Below are positions 28,805 through 35,733 of a stretch of 35,733 bases of DNA, piece by piece. The stretch is taken from positions 1 to 35,733 of IMG/VR virus record IMGVR_UViG_3300043408_000023; one strand, given 5' to 3'. The first letter of the stretch is position 1; the number at the start of each line of letters is the position of its first letter. The notes below the pieces were generated by a model, which did not search any database, was not told where the DNA came from, and saw only the letters and a list, made by a program, of their open reading frames with translations. The position numbers and the translations under genes were made by a program. Source of the DNA: a virus.

Positions 28805-29131
28805 TTATTTTATTATTGCGAGAATGACAAAGCTGGAGCCAGTATCAACACCAACGCTATCAAGCTTAATTTTAACTTCATTTAATTCTGTTTTTAGGGC
28901 TTTATTCTCTTGCTTTATCTCAGCCACTATACTAACTGTTTGCGTTACTATAGCTTCTTTAGCCTTGTCAGCTTTTACTTGAACCTCTTTGTTCTTAGAT
29001 AAGGTTTGATGGAAGTCTTTCATTAGTTCCTCGAACTCCTTGTCTTTTACGATTACCTCTGGCTTATTTACAACCTTGTTGCCTATTACCAACATCCCAG
29101 AAAATAAAAAAGTTAAAATAGTCGCTTTCAT
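28805..29131 (-). CDS. Secreted or membrane-anchored coiled-coil protein
   Basis: A 108-residue protein with an N-terminal hydrophobic segment (ILTFLFSGMLVIG, residues 4-16) followed by a Lys/Glu-rich coiled coil (KNKEVQVKADKAKEAI, IKQENKALKTELNEVKIKLD). It belongs to a run of three membrane/coiled-coil genes ahead of the lysis genes, with the next upstream gene overlapping it by one base. A spanin-like or envelope role is guessed from the layout. Confidence 0.6.
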   Translation of the reverse strand: MKATILTFLFSGMLVIGNKVVNKPEVIVKDKEFEELMKDFHQTLSKNKEVQVKADKAKEAIVTQTVSIVAEIKQENKALKTELNEVKIKLDSVGVDTGSSFVILAIIK

Positions 29132-29436
29132 TATTTAACCGATTTTTTAATTGCACCTAATTCGTCTAAGGTTTCTAGCTTAGTCGTAGTAGCTGAAAGT
29201 GCTGTTTTACATTCTATTAATGCCTGAGTCTTTAAACTATCCTTGAATTCAAGGTTCTGTATTCTATACTCTTGGCTGTCTATACGATTGTTGAAGTTTG
29301 CCCTTATATCTACATATAATGCAGAAATTCCTACGATAACTAGGAATAAGGTTCCCACTATGGGATTTTTAGCGAAGTCTTTAAAGCTAATCGGAAGAGG
29401 ATTAGCACTCACATTTAAGCCTTTTTTCGGAGCCAT
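29131..29436 (-). CDS. Membrane protein with coiled coil
   Basis: A 101-residue protein with a membrane helix (IVGTLFLVIVGISALYVDI, about 26-44) after a short polar start, then a coiled coil (RIDSQEYRIQNLEFKDSLKT and KTALSATTTKLETLDEL). A helix-plus-coiled-coil layout is common in phage envelope proteins acting at lysis. Not further assignable. It overlaps the following gene by one base. Confidence 0.6.
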   Translation of the reverse strand: MAPKKGLNVSANPLPISFKDFAKNPIVGTLFLVIVGISALYVDIRANFNNRIDSQEYRIQNLEFKDSLKTQALIECKTALSATTTKLETLDELGAIKKSVK

Positions 29437-29439
29437 CTT

Positions 29440-30039
29440 TTATTTTTTACCAATTTTAAGGTAGAGGCTACCTGAGTAGCCAAAACCAGCATTTTTATAC
29501 AAATCCAAACTAAACCCTATTAGAGCCTTATTTTTGGCATTTAGCATCAAGGAAGGACTTAGTACTACTAAGCCATTAGATGGTCTAAAATCGCCTCTAA
29601 AGCCCAAATAAAGGGTATTCTTTGGTTTCTCTACATAAAGTTGCTTGGTAATGATGGTTTTTTCGGTTATTTTAGCCTCAAATGACCTAGAAAGTATCTT
29701 ATTTTGGCTTATAGTATCCTTAATGACAAAGGTATTACTATCTTGTTTAATAGTATCATTATACGCATATATGCGGTTATAATCGGATATTATACGAATA
29801 GTGTCGTGGATTGGTACTATTAAGGTGTCAGTAGCTATAACGACATAAGGAATAGAATCCCCTTTTTTGTACTTAGTGAAAGTTTTCTGTTGGTAAACTG
29901 TGTCATGCACCTCTACCAACTTACGATAGTTTCTCATATCGCTAAAGTCAGCCTTATCTATGTACTTGGCATCTCTAAAAAAGAATAGCCATAATACAAA
30001 TACTATGGCTACTAAGATGATTTCCTTAATCCTAATCAT
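29440..30039 (-). CDS. Membrane-anchored beta-rich protein
   Basis: A 199-residue protein: a membrane anchor at residues 6-21 (EIILVAIVFVLWLFFF), a helical/beta middle with repeated HDT and KDT segments, and a beta-rich C-terminus that looks like part of a porin-like or surface barrel (NTLYLGFRGDFRPSNG, LIGFSLDLYKNAGFGYSGSL). It starts within the TAATG shared with the small gene before it. Function unknown; candidates are an outer-membrane fusion partner in lysis or superinfection exclusion. Confidence 0.6.
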   Translation of the reverse strand: MIRIKEIILVAIVFVLWLFFFRDAKYIDKADFSDMRNYRKLVEVHDTVYQQKTFTKYKKGDSIPYVVIATDTLIVPIHDTIRIISDYNRIYAYNDTIKQDSNTFVIKDTISQNKILSRSFEAKITEKTIITKQLYVEKPKNTLYLGFRGDFRPSNGLVVLSPSLMLNAKNKALIGFSLDLYKNAGFGYSGSLYLKIGKK

Positions 30040-30188
30040 TATGCTTCTTCTTTTGGAGCTTCCACTTGTGGATTTTGTTCTTGAACAATCTTACCTAACA
30101 TAGTTAAGATAGGGTTAGAGTACTTAAAAGGCACATCTAAAAGAAATTGTTCTAATTGAACTAGCTGTTCTTGTGATAATGTAATCAT
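30039..30188 (-). CDS. Small acidic protein after the large fibre
   Basis: Forty-nine residues: ITLSQEQLVQLEQFLLDVPFK, then SNPILTMLGKIVQEQNP and an acidic end. It has no signal peptide or membrane helix. Small proteins of this plan occur after fibre genes in Bacteroidota phages. Its stop overlaps the next start as TAATG. A TATATTTG box (30204-30211) lies 16 bases upstream of its ATG. Confidence 0.6.
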   Translation of the reverse strand: MITLSQEQLVQLEQFLLDVPFKYSNPILTMLGKIVQEQNPQVEAPKEEA

Positions 30189-30203
30189 GGTATTATGTTT
30201 TTA

Positions 30204-30211
30204 CAAATATA
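30204..30211 (-). promoter_or_regulatory. Putative -7 box TATATTTG after fibre gene
   Basis: An exact TAnnTTTG match on the minus strand, extended by TAAAAAC and ending 16 bases before the ATG at 30188. It abuts the fibre stop codon. No TTG is seen at the right spacing upstream. It could start the lysis-module transcript. Confidence 0.35.
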
Positions 30212-33200
30212 TTACTTATTCTCTAATGCAGTTACTTTAGCAGAAAGTTCTTGGATTGCCTTGATAAGGATAGGCACAAAAACAGAATATTTAACTGATT
30301 TTGTTGTAGTTCCCAAATCATTTGCTTCCTCATCTTTATCAATTGATTCTTCAATTAATGATGGGAATATTTCTTCTAATTCTTGAGCTACAACACCAAT
30401 TTGCTTTTGAGTATCTCCTATTAAATTATAATTTCTAATTTTTACTTTTAATAAATCTTCAAGTTTGGGGGTAGCATCTACAATATTTTCTTTTAATTTA
30501 ATATCAGAAAAAGCACCATAAGAACCATTCGTATTAGTTACATTACCACTATCTGCAATTAATAATTTATTTAAACCAGAACCGTCATTATAACATTGTA
30601 AAAAATACCAGCTTGAATTTGTTGTGTTTCTGCTACCTCTTGCTTGTATAATAGCTGCATTATATGAAGTATTAGAGTTAAATATTCTTAATGTATCATC
30701 ATTTGCATCACTTTTAATTTCGTGTGTAGGTGTAGTAGTTGCAGTAAAATAAGCACCTGTGTTTGATACTTTTAAAAATCCAGCACCTGTAATGCGCACT
30801 TTTTCAGCCTTTGTATTAGCATTTTCAGTTACAAAAGCCATATCACTTGTTGCACTTGCAGTTCTAATAGTAACAATTCTACCAACTGCTCTCCCCGAAT
30901 CTCCACTTACCATCATATCAATTTGAGAAAAACTTCCTGCTGTTGATGTGTCGTTATTTCTGATTACCGCAGTAACTCCCGCATCTTCTTGTCCAGAATC
31001 AGAAGTAGCATCATATACAGTAGCATTATTCCCAGTGATATTTAATAAAGAATTTGGTATGCTTGTACCAATTCCTACATTACCAGTATATCCGAATGTT
31101 GCAATTAAGTTACTTGATGGACCATAAACAAATATGTTATTATTACCATCTCCAGCTAAATAGCTTCTTGACCTATCTCCAGCAGTTGGACCAGAAAACA
31201 TCAATTTATTTGTTCTGCTTAAAGCTATATCTCCATTTACATCTAAGGTGAACTCTGGGTTAGTTCTACCAATTCCTACATTACCACCACTTGCAAGAGT
31301 CATTTTATCCGTACCACGATAGAATCTTAAATCATTACTACCAGATGGCATATACATTTCCCATTCATTAGTGCCATTGTTAATAATAAATTCAGTTAAT
31401 CCACTACCATCTATTCTAATATTACCATTTACATTTAATTTTTGTACTGGACTTGCAGTCCCAATACCTACATTAGTTCCATTATCCCAAATTAAGCTAT
31501 TACCTAAAGTTGATGTTCCAGTAAACTTAGCATGATATCCACTTGTACCAGTTCCAGTTACTGGATTTGTTAATGCTGCTTGATATTGTGGGATATTTAA
31601 AGTTCCAGCACTAAAAGTCGCAGCACCGCTTGTACCAGTTGTAGTTAAAGTAATTGTGCCTTGCTTAGAGTTAAATGTTGTCCAATCAGCACTTGATAAG
31701 TAACCAGCTTGTGTTCCATTTGCTTGTTGAATTGAGAAAACACCAGTTGTATTATTATAAAGCAAAGGAGTTGTTGCACTTAAAGAACTTAAGTTAATAC
31801 CTCCTAAACCAGCTAAAGTGTAAGTAGGCACATTTAAAACACCAGTTGTGCTATTGTATGTTGATGCTCCGTTATTGCCAGTAGTCGTTAAACTAACCGC
31901 ACCTCTTGCACGTGCATCTGTATAATATAATCTTGAACCCTCTGTAATATTAGATGTTGTACCAGCTACGCTTGTCCATAAACTTGTGCTTGAGTTATAT
32001 TGTAAGATATCTCCGTTATTAGGGCTTTGAGCAGAAACATTGTGTAATTCATCTAATTCAAAACCATTTTGAATCTTAACCTCAATAACACCTTGAGTTG
32101 GATGTGAACGAACCACAATACCAACATAAACTAAATGTATTGGAGCATAAGGTTTAACATCTGTCCAAGCACCAGCCGTTGTTCCACTTAAATATAACTG
32201 CGTACCAGCTGCGTATGCTTGTGTATCAATATTTTCTAAGTTACCTATTACAGTAACATAGCCGTTATTCATGTTTGTGATATCTGTTCTAACTATACCA
32301 TAAGTTTGAGCAGATGTTGCATCACTTGTAGCCAATGCCTTTGTAACAGTCGGCAAGTTTCCTTGACCACCATTAATATAAACTATTGTGCCTTTTGTTA
32401 AAGTAGCACCAGTTGAATTGTAAACCTCCGTTACTAAATTTTGTGCTTGTGTAACAACAGTTGGGAAAGTTACCAATGAACCATCCCCAGCCACATATTG
32501 AGCAGATGTACCAGCAAATCCGATATTGATATTTCCACTTGTAGTAACTGGGCTTCCAGTAATTGTTAAAGCAGCACTTGACTCTGTAATACCAACACTT
32601 GTAACAGTTCCAGTATATTGGTCGTTACTTGTGATTGTGAAATTTGGATAAGTTCCGCTTATTGATGTAGTACCAGCACCAGTCAATGATACAGTTTGGT
32701 CTGGAGCAGTATTTGTTATTGTAAAGTTAGGATAAGCACCACTTGTAGAAATGCCAGTACCTCCAGTTAAACTTACTGTTTGGTCTGGTGCACTATTTGT
32801 AATAACACCAGTTGTAGAGTTGTAACTTATACCAGTTCCAGCACTTAAAACTCCTCTTGCTCTTGCATCTGTATAATAAAGATTTGTGCCCTCGCTTATG
32901 TTTGATGTAGTTAAAGAAACCGCACCAGTAAATCCGTTTACGCTTACTACCGCATCTGTATTGTCTACCTTTTGCCATACACCGCCATTGAATATTGCCC
33001 AGTCTCCCACATTCCAATCGGTAATACCGTTAAGGTTTGTAGAACCAGCAACATTTACGATATAATACCAACCAGCAGTACCTACGCTTGAAGTTAATGT
33101 TGGATTATTTGTAGATGCATTCCAAGTACCCTTATAAATAGACCCGCCAATTAAACCATTAATTTGGTTTTGTAATTTACCAAATCCAGTTAAAATTGAG

Positions 33201-34765
33201 TCAGTATCTTGAATTGTTCCGCCAGTAATATTTACACCAGTTAACAACTTACCAGTAACCGCAGAGTTTACTAAACTTGGGTTAGCATAAGTACCGCTTA
33301 ATTCTCCACCAGCAGCAATACCGCTAATAGTTGTTAAATATGTTGAGTTATCGTAGCTAATTGTTGTACCACTAATCTTAACAAAACCAGTACCATTTAA
33401 CGCAGCTTGTTTAGAATTAAAAGTAGACCAATCAGTACTTGACAAATAACCATTTTGAGATACATTCGCAACTTGTATGCTAAAATTACCAGTCGTGTTA
33501 TCATATAGTAAAGGAGAAGAAGCACTTAAACCAGTTAAGCTAATACCGCCCAATCCAGCTAAAGTATATGTAGGAATATTTAATGTTGCACCAACCAAAG
33601 TAGCAGAACCACTATTGCCAGTTACGGTTAGTGTTATTGCGTTTTGCTTATTGTTAAAAGTATTCCAGTTTGTAGAACTTAAATAGCCATTTGTAGATGC
33701 ACCAGCTTGACTTATAGAAACATTACCACTAACTACACTAATAGGAGCAGTACCAGTTATAGCAGCTTGTGCTCTTGCATTTGTGAAATATAAGTTTGTA
33801 CCCTCTGTTAAATCAGTTGTTGTCTTAGCATCAAAAGCCGAATTGAATCTTGCTTGAGTGTAATAAAGGTTTGTTCCCTCCGCAACATCCGTTGTCGTTA
33901 AAGTAACAGTTCCACCCAATGCAGTCAAATAACCATTGATGGTAATTGAATCGTGCAAAAGGCTTGTATTTGGGATGTCATCTAAAGCAATTATCCCAGT
34001 TGTATTTGAATAGACCACACCAGAGTTTGAGTCGCCACTAATAGCAAATCTTGCTCTTTGGTTGGTAAAATATAAGTTAGTATTCTCTGGTACTAATAAC
34101 GTAGTGTAATCGCCACTAACGGCAACCACCGCACCAGTACGACCAAATACAGAAGTAACTGGAGCCGTATCGTAATCTGACCAAGTAGCAGTAATTGTAC
34201 CGCCTCCTTGCTCATTTAATGTTAAAGTTTTAGTAGTTGTACCAGTAACTGCCGCTGAAGTTAAGCTACGAGAATACGCAGTATCCCAATTAGCCGTATT
34301 ATCTGTTAAATAAGAAATTACTCCAGCAGTTGATTTAACTATTCCAGTACCGTTTAAATCGTCTTGTTTTGCATCTAATTGAGCCTGTGTTGGTATTACA
34401 TATCCACTCGCTAAAGCTAATGCTAAAGTACCAGAAGTTGTAATAGGGCTACCAGTTACAGTTAATCCTGTAGGTGTAGTCATTGCTACTGATGTAACAG
34501 TACCTACATAAGACTCAGTAGAGTTTACCCATGTTGTACCATTATATCTCAATACTTGACCAGTAGCAGGGCTTGTAATGGTTACATCTCCTAACTGAGT
34601 TAGGTTATAATCGCCATCTTGTGCCACTACGTTACCAGTCCTTCCATATACTGAATAAACACCAGTAGGTAAAGGATAAGCCCCTGATGGAGCTTCAATC
34701 ACAATTACATCTTCCTGTACGTTTATTTCTACTATGTCGTTAACTACAGTTATTTCTGTACTCAT
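30212..34765 (-). CDS. Giant tail fibre with S74 chaperone
   Basis: A 1517-residue fibre, the largest gene. Many internal repeats are seen: five versions of the xxEGTNLYYTxARARxAxS element, several GYLSSTDWxTFNSKQ elements, TGxGTTSISGTYPNF strands, and three GNVGIGTxxPxxxLxVxG repeats near the C-terminus. A central region (about 820-940, ATLTKGTIVYINGGQGN onward) looks like an inserted beta domain. The last 98 residues are an S74 chaperone with SDIKLK (S1420, K1425), IGVVAQELEEIFP and a terminal helix (KAIQELSAKVTALENK). The N-terminal 110 residues differ from the second fibre's and probably bind the tail. Confidence 0.88.
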   Translation of the reverse strand: MSTEITVVNDIVEINVQEDVIVIEAPSGAYPLPTGVYSVYGRTGNVVAQDGDYNLTQLGDVTITSPATGQVLRYNGTTWVNSTESYVGTVTSVAMTTPTGLTVTGSPITTSGTLALALASGYVIPTQAQLDAKQDDLNGTGIVKSTAGVISYLTDNTANWDTAYSRSLTSAAVTGTTTKTLTLNEQGGGTITATWSDYDTAPVTSVFGRTGAVVAVSGDYTTLLVPENTNLYFTNQRARFAISGDSNSGVVYSNTTGIIALDDIPNTSLLHDSITINGYLTALGGTVTLTTTDVAEGTNLYYTQARFNSAFDAKTTTDLTEGTNLYFTNARAQAAITGTAPISVVSGNVSISQAGASTNGYLSSTNWNTFNNKQNAITLTVTGNSGSATLVGATLNIPTYTLAGLGGISLTGLSASSPLLYDNTTGNFSIQVANVSQNGYLSSTDWSTFNSKQAALNGTGFVKISGTTISYDNSTYLTTISGIAAGGELSGTYANPSLVNSAVTGKLLTGVNITGGTIQDTDSILTGFGKLQNQINGLIGGSIYKGTWNASTNNPTLTSSVGTAGWYYIVNVAGSTNLNGITDWNVGDWAIFNGGVWQKVDNTDAVVSVNGFTGAVSLTTSNISEGTNLYYTDARARGVLSAGTGISYNSTTGVITNSAPDQTVSLTGGTGISTSGAYPNFTITNTAPDQTVSLTGAGTTSISGTYPNFTITSNDQYTGTVTSVGITESSAALTITGSPVTTSGNINIGFAGTSAQYVAGDGSLVTFPTVVTQAQNLVTEVYNSTGATLTKGTIVYINGGQGNLPTVTKALATSDATSAQTYGIVRTDITNMNNGYVTVIGNLENIDTQAYAAGTQLYLSGTTAGAWTDVKPYAPIHLVYVGIVVRSHPTQGVIEVKIQNGFELDELHNVSAQSPNNGDILQYNSSTSLWTSVAGTTSNITEGSRLYYTDARARGAVSLTTTGNNGASTYNSTTGVLNVPTYTLAGLGGINLSSLSATTPLLYNNTTGVFSIQQANGTQAGYLSSADWTTFNSKQGTITLTTTGTSGAATFSAGTLNIPQYQAALTNPVTGTGTSGYHAKFTGTSTLGNSLIWDNGTNVGIGTASPVQKLNVNGNIRIDGSGLTEFIINNGTNEWEMYMPSGSNDLRFYRGTDKMTLASGGNVGIGRTNPEFTLDVNGDIALSRTNKLMFSGPTAGDRSRSYLAGDGNNNIFVYGPSSNLIATFGYTGNVGIGTSIPNSLLNITGNNATVYDATSDSGQEDAGVTAVIRNNDTSTAGSFSQIDMMVSGDSGRAVGRIVTIRTASATSDMAFVTENANTKAEKVRITGAGFLKVSNTGAYFTATTTPTHEIKSDANDDTLRIFNSNTSYNAAIIQARGSRNTTNSSWYFLQCYNDGSGLNKLLIADSGNVTNTNGSYGAFSDIKLKENIVDATPKLEDLLKVKIRNYNLIGDTQKQIGVVAQELEEIFPSLIEESIDKDEEANDLGTTTKSVKYSVFVPILIKAIQELSAKVTALENK

Positions 34766-35133
34766 TATATCTTAGTTATATCTTCGTAAACAATAAAATT
34801 ACCCCATATGTAAGTCTTTTCATTTCCATTAGGAAACACTACAACCATGTCATAAACATAGGTTCCAGCAGCTATATCAACAGGATAATTAATGGTGATT
34901 TGGTTGTTATTAACACCTCCAACTGTAATGCCTCCGTTAGTTTCGGTTAAGGTCATCTCAGCGTCTGTAGAATTAGGCTTCTTTCTTACTTGAATCTCTA
35001 CGTCAGAACCTACTAAACTAACAGGTACGTCATTAGCAGTAATTACCATTACCTGACTCCAAGTATCATTTCGCCATATTGAGATGTTATATTGTGCTGG
35101 TCTAAAATCAGCATTTGTACTTAAACAAGACAT
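34765..35133 (-). CDS. Baseplate/fibre-adaptor-like protein
   Basis: A 122-residue beta protein, with W-S-Q-V-M-V-I-T at 31-38, VSLVGSDVEIQVRKKPNST, GGITVGGVNNNQITINYP, and AAGTYVYDMVVVFPNGNEK. The alternating strands with a qVRxxpxs core resemble the N-terminal part of upper-baseplate BppU-like proteins and other fibre-adaptor domains. It stops at the start of the large fibre (TAATG at 34765), so it probably links that fibre to the tail tip. The ring role is inferred from family shape and position. Confidence 0.65.
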   Translation of the reverse strand: MSCLSTNADFRPAQYNISIWRNDTWSQVMVITANDVPVSLVGSDVEIQVRKKPNSTDAEMTLTETNGGITVGGVNNNQITINYPVDIAAGTYVYDMVVVFPNGNEKTYIWGNFIVYEDITKI

Positions 35134-35149
35134 TATATATATATTTCTA

Positions 35150-35157
35150 CAAAAATA
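35150..35157 (-). promoter_or_regulatory. Putative -7 box TATTTTTG before adaptor gene
   Basis: An exact TAnnTTTG match on the minus strand, extended by TAGAAA and ending 17 bases before the ATG at 35133. A TTG at 35183-35181 is 23 bases upstream, at the upper limit of the reported spacing. The 43-base gap before the adaptor gene could thus carry a promoter for the fibre set. Confidence 0.4.
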
Positions 35158-35176
35158 ACCAATTATTAGACAATGC

Positions 35177-35671
35177 CTAACAAGCTACAGGTACGTTGTT
35201 TATAGCAGATGAAGTTAAGTTAAATCTTGCCCTAAAACCTGCTCCAGTATTGCCAAAAGCCCTATAGTGCAAAAATGCACCAGTATATCCACTCATAGGA
35301 AATATTGTACTAAAATTATAGTCTGCATAAAACACAGTCCCAGCTGCAGGTGTAGCAGTATTTGTCCAAGCAATTGTGTTGGGGTCCAAAAATAAAGCAC
35401 AGGCATCAACAAAAACAGTATCTCCATTGTCAGATATGTTCCATTTGTAGACACCAGTCTTAGCTACTAAGTCAGACTTTACAGGAAGCTGGTTTGTTGC
35501 CTTAGATGTGATAGCATTGATAACAGCATATTGTTCAGCCTCAGCCCTTGTGATTTGTTTTGAACCAGGAGGTACAGCAGCTTCAGCTCCCATAAATACT
35601 CCTGTAGCTACTGCATCTTTTAAGTTATCCCAACTAATACATTGGTTACTTGCTATTCCTGCCCAACTCAT
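35177..35671 (-). CDS. Tail-tip/fibre-associated protein
   Basis: A 164-residue protein. The N-terminal part (MSWAGIASNQCISWDNLKDA, then KQITRAEAEQYAVINAITSK and NQLPVKSDLV) follows a layout seen in Bacteroidota phage tail-associated proteins with paired Cys, then a beta C-terminal half (VFYADYNFSTIFPMSG, FLHYRAFGNTGAGFRARFNL). Its start overlaps the S74 fibre gene at 40-1278 by 26 bases on the circular map. A small host-range or decoration factor is plausible. No catalytic motif is visible. Confidence 0.55.
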   Translation of the reverse strand: MSWAGIASNQCISWDNLKDAVATGVFMGAEAAVPPGSKQITRAEAEQYAVINAITSKATNQLPVKSDLVAKTGVYKWNISDNGDTVFVDACALFLDPNTIAWTNTATPAAGTVFYADYNFSTIFPMSGYTGAFLHYRAFGNTGAGFRARFNLTSSAINNVPVAC

Positions 35672-35733
35672 GCTCTAATTGTTTTAGCTTGTTTTCTAAG
35701 TATTGAATCTTAGCAACCATAACTTGATTATAG
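35607..35733. repeat. 127-bp exact terminal direct repeat (right copy)
   Basis: Identical to 1-127. It covers the first 65 bases of the 35177-35671 gene and a truncated second copy of the 3' end of the fibre gene that is complete at 40-1278. The partial fibre sequence at the right edge is therefore not a separate gene. Confidence 0.95.

Noticed and set aside
1-35733. CRISPR array, integrase, lysogeny repressor or toxin-antitoxin pair
   Set aside because: No spaced identical repeats with unique spacers and no recombinase or CI-like signature were found on reading both strands, so a virulent life style is favoured.

Overview
This window looks like one complete genome of a small, virulent, long-tailed (siphovirus-type) tailed phage of Bacteroidota. 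The first 127 bases are repeated exactly as the last 127 bases, so the map is circular or circularly permuted with about 35,606 unique bases. The host guess rests on several things: AT-rich DNA, start codons preceded by A/C-rich leaders with no Shine-Dalgarno pattern, several TAnnTTTG promoter boxes (the Bacteroidota -7 consensus), a signal peptide ending in NAQ, and tail-fibre repeats of a kind common in Bacteroidota phages. I see no integrase, excisionase, lysogeny repressor, tRNA or CRISPR.

The genome has two arms. The plus-strand arm (15611-25716) is the early and replication block. It holds many small proteins, a sliding-clamp-like protein, a free-standing DnaA domain IV, a putative recombination/annealing protein, a winged-helix initiator, a DnaB-type helicase and a VRR-NUC nuclease. 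The minus-strand arm runs leftward from 15109 through the ends of the window to 25988. In order of transcription it carries: terminase, portal, MuF, protease, capsid, connectors, tail tube, a tail chaperone made by -1 frameshifting, tape measure, tail hub, a second tail-tube-like protein, two S74-chaperone fibres with their partners, then lysis (membrane and coiled-coil proteins, holin-like, M15 endolysin) and a metallophosphoesterase. The arms diverge across an AT-rich control region (15110-15610) and converge on back-to-back terminators (25748-25952).

The strongest non-coding signals are in and around the replication initiator gene. Inside it lie three 10-bp iterons at 21-22 bp spacing followed by an AT-rich tract, which is the layout of the lambda origin inside gene O. 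Just upstream, behind a TAnnTTTG box, is a roughly 90-nt leader with two hairpins whose 7-nt loops are exactly complementary, then a closing stem and a T-rich stretch that runs into the start codon. Two further structured elements lie upstream in the same arm: a perfect three-way junction with a T-tract at 16774-16831 and a long GC stem at 20775-20831. A short RNA candidate lies between two terminators at 25824-25925.

Two homing endonucleases (HNH in the early arm, GIY-YIG in the lysis module) share a C-terminal NUMOD1-like DNA-binding module, and a third copy appears to stand alone at 21195-21410. Product names come from motifs and gene order read by eye. No database or folding program was used.
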